A DNA stretch of 64,000 bases from Xestospongia muta (Eukaryota; Porifera; Demospongiae; Haplosclerida; Petrosiidae), in contig OY848930.1 in the NCBI GenBank assembly GCA_963693285.1, positions 682,001 to 746,000 of the forward strand, in the 5' to 3' direction. The number at the start of each line of letters is the position of its first letter. Position 1 is the first letter of the stretch. Of the stretch, positions 13,401 through 23,591 are shown piece after piece. A program made the translations under genes and the position numbers. The notes under the pieces were generated by a model. The model was not told the DNA's origin. It ran no database searches and saw nothing but the letters and a program-made list of their open reading frames with translations.

Positions 13401-14675
13401 ATCCTGTTCATCACATGTAAGATCTAGTGAGATATTGCATTGTTTTTTAACTTCTTCCATCCAGTCTTGACATAACTTTTGAGCAGCTAATTTGATAGGC
13501 CCACGTTCACTGGAGAGACATTGTAAGAAAATTTGACAATGTTCTTGTAACTTTGAAATATTGTTTGCTAGTCTCATTCCACTTTCAAATTCATCAATCA
13601 CACTGTCAATAGTTGGAGACTTTCTAACTGATTCACTTATCAGTCTTTTAGAATACATTGCTGCAGAAACTCCTGGCAAACATCTACTTAACAGGTTACG
13701 TAAGTCAGCAAAATGGGCTGTCAGTACACTCTTCAAAATTTTACAAACTTCATCACTTTCTGTAGCACTAGTACCTTCAATGTCAACATATACAGATTTA
13801 TCACGAGAAGAAAAAGTCTGGCCTCCAACCTGGTCACATATTCCTTCTTTTTGTCCTTCTGTTTGCCCTCGGTATAGAAAAGAAGCTATAAGGATTGAGT
13901 TTAGATGAGTGAATTATCAATCTAGCTCACTCCTTTTAATGGAGTAAGTCATATCAGAACTATATCAAAACACTAACTGTGTCCTTCAATACATGAAATC
14001 AATAGAAGATACCTTGTTATGTACTTTACTAAACTATTATACTACATTGATAATTATTTTAAAGTATTAGTATATAATGAACTATACATAGTAGATACCT
14101 TCATCTTTAATATCTAGTTGTCTTCTCAGTGTAGTAGCTATATCAATATCACCACAACTCTCAACAACTGAAATGAGTTCTTCCCAAGAGGGGACAGTAC
14201 CATTTGTAATCCACCATTGTAAACCTTCTTCTAAAGCAAAGTGGTAGTCTTGATCACTGCTGGCCATTTTCTTGAGCCTTCTCCTCTCCTCCAGTGACAC
14301 ACCTAGAAAACTAGTGAGTTTACTCCATTTATCTTCAACAACAAAACCACTCTTAACAAGAAGTCGTAGAGCATTATTTGATGTTAACTCTATTGAAGTA
14401 AATTGAAACATCATCCCATCAGTTATATGTTTTAATGATTACCGACCTGTTTTAGGTCCAGGGTTGAGTTCAATATCACCTGATAAAATGAGGAGAAGTA
14501 AGAGAAACAAAACTAGAGAGAATATCAAAGTACCACCACCCTCATCTCCTGACATCAATAGTGACTTTATCCATCCAGGGATATCAGTGGTAGAAGGAGT
14601 CTTTTTAGTAGTATATGATATCTGATGACAATACCATAGCCCAATACTGGCTCTCCATTGAGAGATATCAATCAT
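4495..14675 (-). CDS. Gene AB: 2A-signal, Death-fold, coiled-coil, ankyrin protein with internal tandem duplication
   Basis: Proposed exons on the minus strand: 14447-14675 (hydrophobic segment plus 2A), 14099-14389 (Death domain 1), 13388-13867 (helical module), 12718-12834, 12402-12524 and 12266-12352 (charged coiled coil), 11807-12166 (Death domain 2), 9863-11755 (pre-ankyrin module and about 9 ankyrin repeats), 9531-9590, 9427-9483. The duplicate set follows: 8482-8598, 8166-8288, 8030-8116, 7571-7930, 5627-7519, 5298-5357, 5194-5250. The last exons are 5033-5143 (partial helical module), 4905-4949 and 4495-4796 (C-terminal Death domain, stop TGA). Every junction is phase 1 and the total is divisible by 3 (about 2283 aa). 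The role is inferred as a scaffold or sensor in Death-fold signalling; there is no NACHT, caspase or kinase domain. Alternatives: two genes, with the first ending at the in-frame TAG right after exon 9427-9483, or each ankyrin exon ending at its own stop (9801, 5595). Exon content is well supported; the fusion is less certain. Confidence 0.6.
5155..9386. repeat. 4.2-kb tandem duplication, left copy
   Basis: Pairs with 9388-13607, offset about 4233-4236. Introns and exons are almost identical: the Death-domain-2 exons encode identical protein, and one substitution was seen near 8226/12462. Differences concentrate at about 5570-6000, the C-terminal ankyrin part. The outer boundaries fall in the intron after exon 5194-5250 and inside the helical-module exon. 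Confidence 0.88.
9152..9386 (-). pseudogene. Truncated helical-module exon at the duplication junction
   Basis: Second copy of exon 13388-13867 cut off at 9386, with only the C-terminal half of the module left. No AG upstream gives the phase-1 acceptor needed, so it is probably skipped and the preceding exon (9427-9483) could splice directly to 8482-8598 in frame. A ~21-base repeat of local sequence (CTGTCAAATTCATCAATCAC...) sits at the breakpoint, so the residues VIDEFDS are repeated. Confidence 0.7.
9388..13607. repeat. 4.2-kb tandem duplication, right copy
   Basis: Partner of 5155-9386. This copy is attached to the intact helical-module exon and the 2A and Death-1 exons. The unique sequence CCAATGTAG, which supplies the acceptor of the exon at 5033-5143, is missing at its left end because the breakpoint removed it. 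Confidence 0.88.
14454..14480 (-). other. 2A translational recoding motif, gene AB
   Basis: Same GDIELNPGP motif at residues 66-74 of a 76-residue exon, with predicted skipping before Pro74. After splicing (donor at 14446, acceptor at 14390) the reading continues P-K-T-E-L-T into Death domain 1, so the 2A motif is in frame with the signalling modules. Confidence 0.87.
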
Positions 14676-15691
14676 ATTGACCTACAAACAATCTTTATAT
14701 CAAAAGACAACTTATTCTACATATTTAGTTACTTTTTGTTCCTGTCTGCACACCACAGTGACTCTCTACTCCACAGGATACCAGTAGTCAATTCAGTAGC
14801 TCAATAGAGGGTGGTTCTTGGTGCAACTTGACTATGATAACATCATAATGACATATGGTGATGTCATCATATATGATGACATTACCTAAACCCTAAACCA
14901 AACCTAACATTATTAAAAGAAGCACCCTCTATAACACAGTTAAAATGGCTATCAAGATGTAAAGCTAGGAAACAGATAGTTTTTACTACTACTTATGTTC
15001 TTGGAATTTAATTTGGTTTGACAAACAAAGCAGGATCTGAAGTTATTAATGAGTTATTTATAGCAACTATTGCCACAGGCAAACCTGGCCCAGTTCTATT
15101 TTTCTTGGTCACAAAGAGAACATAGAGCTACGTATCCTTTTTGTCCTTTTATAATTTTTTGGTTGGCATGGGAATGCAATGATTGTCAAGGACAAATGAT
15201 TTATTGAATAACCTTAGACTCTTTATAAAGGTAATAGTTATTATGAATATATTTCAAACTGACACTCATACGATGTTTTGACTAATAAATGTGGGAACAT
15301 AGAATATCTCTAATATATCATGTGAGGTGTGGTCAGCATTATTTATATATAGTATAACTCAGTTAGTGGATGGAGAAAGGTTATAATTTTGACCAAATAT
15401 GTACAATAGTGTCTCTTGTCATGACTTTAGTTATTATATGTAATAATAATATAATAATATGTTAATGTAATAAGATGATGACAAACTTTTTGATATATAC
15501 CAAAAATGTAGTTATATGAAGGAATACATGCTGACAGCTTTAGATGATTAATCTTGAAGAAAATAATCTGGTTCAAAATGATAGCTTATCAAATGAACTC
15601 AATGCAGACTGTTCTGTCAACAAAATTATAATATTTTAATAAATCTTAATATCTTATATCTTAATCTTCTTAATGTTATTAATAGTTTAAA
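14676..15691. other. 5' flank of gene AB
   Basis: Non-coding. It resembles the flanks of genes Z and C, except for a 125-bp inverted-repeat element (14806-14930). The block with TTTTTGGTTGGCATGGGAAT near 15157 is shared with 1057 and 58815. No promoter element could be assigned with confidence. Confidence 0.55.
14806..14930. mobile_element. MITE-like element with terminal inverted repeats
   Basis: 125 bp with terminal inverted repeats AGAGGGTGGTTCTT and (reverse complement of the right end) AGAGGGTGCTTCTT, 13 of 14 matching. It is flanked by AT/AT and absent from the homologous flanks of genes Z and C, where the same site reads CAATAACAC or GTAACAC. It contains a perfect 20-bp palindrome (14862-14881). 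No coding capacity. Confidence 0.75.
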
Positions 15692-16554
15692 TTAATTTTG
15701 TTTTACTCTGTTTATTTGTCTAATTGATGACGTTCTAATAGAGTGTGAAGAACTAGATTTGTTAGAAGTTACTTTAGATTGTAATGATGTCTTCTTGTTC
15801 TTATCAGGTGATTTCTCTGTATCTGACGCTAAGAGTGCTCTCATGAACTCAAATCGTGACAAAAACAACTTCCACACTAACCCCCAACCTAGTTAATAAG
15901 ATAAAAGATAAAATCAAGAGATAATAGTTCTAATTATGTGATCATCAACATGTACATGATATTATCACTTTTTACTAGTCCTGTCATGAGCTTAGTAGTC
16001 TTGTCAACGGACACCCAAATTGTTTAATGCAAGAAAGAATATCTGGTAACAAGACTATTGTATTTATCCACTGATAAAATATCAATGTATGTAAATATAT
16101 ACCATGATGGTCACATGACTAAGATCATGACAAGATTAATCAATTAAATATTAGAGATATAAATATATAATTGTTAACAGTAAAGCAGATGGAAGCGTAG
16201 ATAGTATCTATGATAGAAGTAATGAGGTAAAATATGCAAGTAGACCTCTCTATATAAAGAGTATCATGATTGGATGTAAATGAGAAGATACCAACAGTAA
16301 CTCATTAGGTATGGGACTACATGCAATGTATTACTGAATTACTGTAGTCTCATCTCCAGACTCCTATTCTGCCCAAATATCAGAGCCAGAATCTGGAACT
16401 GAGGAGGTGGGCTACCTACACAAGACTAACAAGATTACTACAACAACAATGTAGTATAAAATTTGTACTAACTTATTATTATGAAGGCAATGACCACGCC
16501 CATTGATAAAACTGCTAACAATAAGATCAAACCAATATCTGAGACAGTAGTCAT
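15692..16554 (-). CDS. SMIM13: Small integral membrane protein 13 homologue
   Basis: Two exons: 16473-16554 (ATG at 16554) and 15692-15888 (stop TAA at 15692), joined at donor AATAA|GTTAGT and acceptor AACTAG|GTTGG, phase 1. The protein is 92 aa. An N-terminal hydrophobic helix (DIGLILLLAVLSMGVVIAFI) is followed by WGLVWKLFLSRFEFMRALL, then a charged, serine-rich tail ending in SIRTSSIRQ. From memory the animal SMIM13 family has the same length, one N-terminal membrane span, a VWxLFLSxFxFxREL signature and a basic SPHRIRSARQ tail. Its molecular role is not established. It is a single-pass membrane protein, probably N-terminus out. The split gene is easy to miss because neither exon alone is convincing. 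The 584-bp intron contains nothing I recognise. Confidence 0.78.
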
Positions 16555-16636
16555 TCTGAAATGTCTGAAAGGGGAAAGGTTATTGTTCTAATTAAAGCTC
16601 ACTTACTCTGTCCCTCCCATATCCACGTGTATATTA

Positions 16637-18538
16637 ATGGCTACTAACACATCAGATACAGATTCAGAAGATGAGGACTACATTCCTGAAGGTATGATAA
16701 ATAGTCCCATAAAAGATCAATAGAAACATTGATTGATAGTATCTTTACATGTAGATGTACATGTGTATGTACCATAATGGTATATAATCATGTAACAGAT
16801 ATTGCTCTGATATCTGTGATGCTATGTACATGTACATGTACCATATTAGGAGATAATGCTAGTTCTGAAGGTGATGATGATATACAAACTGGTAGTGAGA
16901 AGTTAAAGAGAAAACAGAAAGATGATGACACTTGTAAACCTCAAGTGAAATTTACAAACAGGAAGAAGGTTACTTCTACTAGGTAAATGGATTGAGTTAG
17001 AGACTAAATGTTTCCGACAATAACTATTAATAATAAAATTAAAATTCTTATCTTTGCATTTTCTTTCAGTATATTATTAAAAGCATTTAATTGATTGGAT
17101 TAGCTGATCAATTTTGTTTTGTTTTTCTTACTGTGAATGTTCTATTAGATATAATAAATGACCATAGTTGTTGCTGTTTTTCTTCTACATCACATGTAAA
17201 ATGTTCCAGAATTATTTTATTTTATTAATCACTATTATCAGTGAAGATCTGCTGAGAATTTTATACCAAATGTTTTTTGGTCTTTTAACACTCTAAATAT
17301 ATTTTAATTTAGATTATAGTGATGGTATAATTTCTTATAACAACAATATCTGCATTCTCTCATTCTTCTTCTTTAGAAAGAGAAAAGGAGGAATATGTCT
17401 TGAAGGAGAGAAAGCAGAAGAAAAAGAGAATAGTGAGGAAAGTGAGGGAGAGAGAGAAGATGAAGATGACAGAGAAAGTGAAAGTGAGAAGAAAGCACAT
17501 ATTGATCAATTATGGGCGGAGTTTAAGAGTAACAGTAGTGGGCACATTGTTAAGGGAAAGGACAGTAATGTTGCCAAGGGAACCATATCTAGCAAGGAAG
17601 ACATTATTACTGAAGACAAGGTATAGTATACACTCCTCATATTGTTAGTCTCAATTAATTTAGAAATATAAAAATTATCACAATAATTAATATTATTATT
17701 GATAACTTTTTAACCTCAAAATATGATACTATATTAAATACTTCAAGTTACTATTTACACTAGGTATCTCCTTCTACCGAAGAGTCAGAGAAGACAATTA
17801 CTATTAAAAAGAGTTATGATTTTGCTGGAGAAGAAGTAATGTGAGTAATGTTATAATACTATTATCCATTGAGTTCTATAATTGTTGCCTGGTCATGTTA
17901 TAATCCTATCATCCACTGAGCTCTATAATTGTTGTCTGGTCATGTTATAATCCTATCATCCACTGAACTCTAACTATCTGGTAGTGTGGAGGAAGAAGTA
18001 TCTGCTAAATCTAAAGAAGCAAAAGAATATTTAAAATCACAAGAAACATCAAATGAACAAACTAAGAAAGTTTTTCCATCATCATTTGCACAAAGGTAAG
18101 AAATTTAATTGCATTTGTGAACAAGACCAGTGAATTAATTGTTTCTTTGTCTACTTCATTACCTGTCTCCCCTAGTACTATTAAACGTACTGGAGGGGCT
18201 CAATCTTTGTTAAACTCTCTCTCTAAGAAACCTAAAATGAGTACTCTTGTAAGAACCATTTAAATCAATGACATCATTAGTTATTACATCATAATTTTGT
18301 TATCACTAGGACAAGTCACGGCTGGACTGGACTAAGTACAAAAAGGAGGAGGGGCTTGAAGAGGAACTAGAGTTCCATTCAAAAGATGGGTAAGTTAATG
18401 TATTTAGTTATCATATTATAGTAATTGGTTTAATAATTAAGGTATCTTGAAAAACAAGCATTTTTACAACGAACAGAATTAAGACAATTTGAACAAGAAA
18501 GAGATGAACGTTTAAAGCGATTTAAGAGACTTTATTAA
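16637..18538 (+). CDS. CFDP1: CFDP1/BCNT (SWC5-like) chromatin-remodelling subunit
   Basis: Eight exons: 16637-16691, 16850-16982, 17377-17620, 17764-17840, 17985-18095, 18176-18248, 18310-18389, 18442-18538; 289 aa. The acidic N terminus (TSDTDSEDEDYIPEG) is typical of the Bucentaur family. The C-terminal BCNT domain carries LDWTKYKKEEGLEEELEFH and the final GYLEKQAFLQRTELRQFEQE block. The middle is a long Glu/Lys-rich stretch. Family members are subunits of SRCAP/SWR1-type complexes that place histone H2A.Z, so it should act in the nucleus. It converges on PSMB5, with about 286 bp between stop codons. An AATAAA-type signal is near 18599. Intron 4 is made of tandem repeats (see 17849-17984). 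Confidence 0.9.
17849..17984. repeat. Intronic tandem repeat, unit ~62 bp
   Basis: Two full copies and one partial copy of a unit containing GTTATAAT.CTAT.ATCCA.TGA fill most of CFDP1 intron 4. The last, partial copy runs into the splice acceptor CTATCTGGTAG. Confidence 0.8.
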
Positions 18539-18824
18539 AATTTCATATATCTTGTACTCAAATGATGAGACAAGTAATAACTTATTATAAAGGGATGATA
18601 ATAAATTGACTGGTTTGATTAAACTTACTATTATGTTATTTTTAACTCCTTTTTATGTAAAATTAAGTCTGTAATCCTAAGTGGGGAGTAATTTTCTTCT
18701 TTTTTTAAAAAGGTAATCAGAAAAAATTGATTATTAAATAATTAAGTGTCAGTGAGATGACATGTACTAATTAGTTATATCTAGTTATAACAAGTTATAA
18801 TTAGTTATAACTAGTTATAATTAA

Positions 18825-18928
18825 TTATAATTCTTGTTCCTGTTGTTTCTCATCTTGATATTGGTAGTGAAGATCAGCAACATTAGTTTGTGATACTTTG
18901 ACCCAACCATCTTCTTTGATATGGTACA

Positions 18929-19000
<72 letters not shown>

Positions 19001-20449
19001 AGGATAACATATTTATATAAAATATTTGTCATCTTACAATTGACAACTCCTCCGCTAAATGAGTCTCTAAAAGTAGCATGGTAAATAGCTCGACGTCCTA
19101 ATTCTTGTGCCTCTTCAACACTCATCTCTTTATTGTATCCTGAGTCTAGAACTCCATATGCATAAGTTGAACCAGACCCAACACTAAACTTGTCATTAGT
19201 GAACCTGTTACCATCAGTATCAACATAATATATTCCAGGACCCTGTAATGAGAGAGGGAGGTGTGTGTTAATGTAAAGATGTCACTTTATCTGTTGCTGT
19301 TAACTTACTTTTTTGTCCCAACCACAGATCATAGTTCCCTAAAATGATGAAATAAAAATAATTCACTGATTTTAATTGGTCAAGTGTATATCAATGACTA
19401 TAACATGTTACTTAATAATTTAGAAATCTTTATCAATAGTAACTGGACATTATTACAATATACCTTTAGTATAGAGGTGTACTTAATAAAGATATTTATT
19501 TTGTTTTTTTTTATTTTTTAAATAATAATTTAGCAATATAGCTAGGATATACTAATAAGTTGAGATAGTTACATTACACACACACACACACATATATATA
19601 TAATAGTTTAGTGATATAAACTTTACAGTCAGAATATAATATATGTATTCAACTATAACTATACTAAAATATTAATATGGAGATTAAAATAAATGTCCTA
19701 ATATAGACAGTGCTTTTAATTCTAAATGTCCTTTATAAGAGGTTCCATTTTACCATTAACATAACAACCTCCGATATATATACATGTACATGTAAGATTA
19801 TTATCTACTTTACACTCACCATAGATAGTCCATATCCTTTGTAATAGGAGACCATATTTGCTAGTAGTTTAGATGCAGCTGCTACAGATATTCGCTCCTT
19901 ATTACGTAATTCATATATACGACACTCAAATGCCAGCTGTCTTTCCCAGTACGAGCAATCAGCTGCACCACCAGCCATAGTACCCAATAGATAAGGATTA
20001 ATTTCTATTACCTTCTTGACTGTTTGAGATGCTAAGTGAGTAAAGGGTTAATAATTTACAATTAGTTATTTTACGCCATTATTTACCAATATAGGAACCA
20101 GCTGTTGCTCTGGAATCCACGGCAACTATCACTCCATGATCAAATTTAAATGCCAATGTTGTCGTCCCATGAGCAAATTTGATTCTGAAATCACTTTTGT
20201 CTGATGTAAAAGGTTTCACAAACTCCATCGGCTATAAGAGAAATAGAAGAATTAATTTATTATAATACAGAGGATTTTAAAATAACTCTTTCTTGCCTCT
20301 ATTCCAGGTGGTACGGCAAAGGTACTTGAGTTAAGAGCTAAGTCAACCATTGGAGAACCCAGCAAATCATTCTCTCTTTTTCCTAATGGGTCCACAAAAC
20401 ATCCAGCGATCGATTTATAAGCGTACTTGTCCACTAAACTTAACGCCAT
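18825..20449 (-). CDS. PSMB5: Proteasome subunit beta type-5 (chymotrypsin-like)
   Basis: Six exons: 20297-20449 (ATG at 20449), 20087-20231, 19820-20031, 19309-19338, 19038-19242, 18825-18928; 282 aa. It has a propeptide, then the [10 protein letters not shown] cleavage site giving the catalytic N-terminal threonine. [13 protein letters not shown] carries the conserved Asp and Arg, and [15 protein letters not shown] and [13 protein letters not shown] follow. The C terminus is [18 protein letters not shown]. Beta5 hydrolyses after hydrophobic residues inside the 20S core. Intron 1 uses a GC donor (ATAGAG|GCAAGA). The last intron's pyrimidine tract is a (CT)n microsatellite. The start shares a 64-bp divergent promoter with NUDCD1. 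The C terminus has a Gln/Glu-rich extension (DEKQQEQEL). Confidence 0.95.
18932..18999. repeat. (GA)n microsatellite in PSMB5 last intron
   Basis: About 34 GA units on the plus strand, (CT)n in the PSMB5 transcript, ending only a few bases before the acceptor CATAG at 18929-18933. It therefore serves as the polypyrimidine tract. Confidence 0.95.
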
Positions 20450-20513
20450 TTTTCTCTGCACCACATGTAAATTTTAACTCTTTCTTACCAACTCATGTAT
20501 ACACGTGTTCATT
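20450..20513. promoter_or_regulatory. Divergent promoter between PSMB5 and NUDCD1
   Basis: Only 64 bp separate the two ATG codons (20449 minus, 20514 plus), so core promoters and 5' leaders overlap. No TATA box is visible. A palindromic TACACGTGT (CACGTG E-box core) sits at about 20500-20508. A shared promoter is inferred from spacing. Confidence 0.7.
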
Positions 20514-23500
20514 ATGGCCTTAAAACCAAATCGTGACCTTCTCAATGCAAATTTTGAAGGCTACAAACTAGCTGAAGTGTCCTTACCATTTACTAGACAA
20601 AGTTTTGTAGGTGGAGTCAACAAACTTGTTCTCTCAGAAGACCAATTCTCTTATCAGCATGTACGACAAGCAACCATGTACAATCACCTTGTTCTTGACC
20701 CCTGGAATGGGTTCCAGGTTTATTGGTTTACAGCTCAGACCCATAGTGTTTTGTGTGGAACATTTATGGTCAGTTTAATTAAATGCATCCGTTCATACAT
20801 TAGAGACAGAAAGTCACAGTAGTGTAATAAAAAATTTAAAGTCTGCTGACCAGCTTACCATGGTGATCCCTACGTTTCATTTTCTTTTAGTCCGTCAATA
20901 TTATAGTGTATCATATTATTGTTTCATCATACCTAGACATCACCTGATTTGTCTTATTTTAGTGTTAACATTCAGCATTAATGGATACATGTTTGAAGTT
21001 TCTTATTATTAAATTGCAAATACAATATCAATTCCTTTTTGCTGCCTGGAATATGAAGCATTCCAAACAGCAATATGTACTGTTGCAGTATATGTAGAAT
21101 CATTGTGATAATGTGATAATAGATGTCATGTCATGACATTATAGGAATTATATTGTGTCAATTAGAGGAGACAAATAAAAGTAACTTCATACATTAACTG
21201 ACAATGAACATGAGAATCGATTAAGTTTATTAGGATTTATTATGAGCATTATGATGATGGGTGTAGTTGATGGATTTTTGAAGCCTCTTCTATGCTAGCT
21301 TCTCTGCATTTTAGCATCTTGAATCATATCTGTTTACTCTTCAATTTTCAAAAACTATAATTTTTTCTCTAGTCATCAAGAGAGCTGGTGATATCAACAG
21401 TCTATGAGTGTCAGGAGCTAATAGGAGAGGAAACCAAACAAAATATGTCCAACGCCTCTCTTATCTTTCTCTCTCAGACTAATTCTCTTCTTTATGATGT
21501 CAAATGCACTCATGGTCAAATCCTGCTGTTTGATACTAAAAATCGTACAGGAAACTTGACACCACCTTCTCTGTGGCAGGTCATATCAACTATTCCTCTA
21601 TTATCACCTAACATTACAATTCAAACAGCCTTATTAAACGAGACTCACTCGGTACTCAACTTGATGACTTACGAACTAGAAAGGACATCAAGACATACAA
21701 GAGAAGAAGATGACAACAACATAGCCACATGTACATGTACATGGTTAAACACAACTTTTGCTAAACCACTAGGGTCTGAGAATATTGGAGAAGCGAAGCC
21801 AACCCTCTTTTGCAAGTTTGAATGTTCAACTGTACCACTGTACAGTGAGTTTATAGGCCATCACCTTATGATAGCAAGTGACTCCAAGATTATGACTACA
21901 TCACCTCAAAGAATAGAAGAACTCAATGAAGAAGAAATAGAAGCTGTTGAGAGAGAAAGAGAGCAAAATGATAATAACATAAAGGAATATGTGGGTCTTG
22001 GTTATGGAGACCAGTTTGAGAAGAAATATGAGTGGACTCAGACTGAAACTGATGTGAATGTATCAGTGTCTCTGTCTGAGGATATTGCTAAGAGAGATAT
22101 ACATTGCATTATTGAAAGAGATAGTCTAGTGGTTGGACTAACAGATGGTACCACATACGTCAGAGGAGAGCTATGGAATAAAGTGGACCCTGATGTTAGC
22201 CATTGGGTAATGGAGAAAGGAAGGTAAGATAGATTTCTTGCTAGTTGCTTTTTTATATGACTGTAGACTTGAAGTATCGTTGGAAAAACTCCATGTTGGT
22301 CAACTGTGGCCATCTTTACTTAACAATGTCCCTAGAGCAAAGCAAACTCTACCTCTAGAGGAGGGGTTATCTTATAACGATGAGTTGACTCCTGAAGAAT
22401 TAAAAATGATTGAAGAGAGATTGTTGGGTGTCTCTGAAATTAAAAGAAAAAGGGTAAAGAATGTATTATTACTTAATCGACTCCTTTCACATTAATTGAG
22501 AAAGTAATATGAAATGCTACAACAGCTATAAATCTGGCTACATGATAGAATGTTAGCTGTTGATCTTATAGTTTTAGCTATGTGATCTTCCACTTCATGA
22601 TTTTAAAGCATGACTATTACTGTTATATAGGAAGTGTTAGCTGATGGGTCTACATCTTCTTCTAAATTTTCCAAGCCACTTGTTCAAACAACATTAGAAG
22701 AATGTGACACAGAAGATGATAAAGATATTTGCCTATTTCTTATCTCACAAGATGGGAATATTAATGAAAGGGTGAGTGTCCTAAGTACAGGTAATGAAGT
22801 AAATTATTTTAATACTTGAGTCTTTTTAATATCCTAATGTAATGTATATAACTACTGCTTTATAATATCATGAATTTCTTTTACTTGTATTGTAAGTGCC
22901 CTGTTAATGCGTGCATATATACATTGTATATAGCTAGAGTTCAACGCCAACTAACCATCAGTCTTCAGAAATATATTATAGACATGACTTAGCAGCACTT
23001 TATTATTAAAGTCTTATATACTTTTTCTTGAATGATAAAAGTTTAAATTATGCTACTATTTTGTTGGAACAATAGCATACTTGCTGCTTTCAAATTGACA
23101 TAGTTGAGTTAAATTTTTATTTTTATATATAGCTTGTCTCAAATTTAATTGCTTACTCATTTTTTCTTCAATAGATGGGATTAGGAGGTAAACAACTTTT
23201 ATTCACAGTACCACCCAGCTTAAACCACAGCTCTTTCCTGTCCATTAGACATGACATTGATGCTCTTTTATACTCTCCCTTTCTCTCTCCTACTAATTCT
23301 CTTAATTTTACGCACATTGGTACATTTCATGCTCTGGGATATGTCCAAGCTTCAAAGAGGGACAAAAAGTTTTTGACTTGCAGTCCCAATATGTCCTTTG
23401 CAGTATTGAGTACAGCCAGTCGTCATATTTTTGTTTATTGTCAGCCTGTTGATGGTATTAAAGGTACCTCTGCTGTACAATATGTACACACACTTGGTAG

Positions 23501-23591
23501 TAATGAGGGAATAGTTGGTTTACAAGCTTCAAGTGAACAACTGGTATTTGTTTTATGTGAGAATGAACTAATAGTTTTGAAACTTGATTAG
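20514..23591 (+). CDS. NUDCD1: NudC domain-containing protein 1
   Basis: Five exons: 20514-20768, 21373-22223, 22267-22453 (preceded by a 43-bp intron), 22631-22771, 23175-23591; 616 aa. The start is MALKPNRDLLNANFEGYKL. The CS/NudC domain lies at roughly residues 255-345, with YEWTQTETDVNVSVSL, GELWNKVDPDVSHWVME and LHVGQLWPSLL. The C-terminal part has a WD-like block including LGYVQASKRDKKF, the best family signature. Family members are CS-domain co-chaperones linked to Hsp90 and WD-repeat clients. AATAAA is near 23740. The large intron 1 (604 bp) and the intron before the last exon (403 bp) hold nothing recognisable. Confidence 0.93.

Noticed and set aside
4495..14675. Calling the Death/ankyrin genes NLR immune receptors
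   Set aside because: No NACHT or P-loop ATPase motif and no LRRs were found in any exon, only Death-fold, ankyrin, coiled-coil and unnamed modules.
14882..14905. Telomere-like TAAACCCTAAACC sequence
   Set aside because: Only two units inside a 125-bp inverted-repeat element; not an interstitial telomere array.
18825..19125. Open frames made of SLSLSL repeats (also at 34021 and 35778)
   Set aside because: Translations of (CT)n/(GA)n microsatellites in introns.
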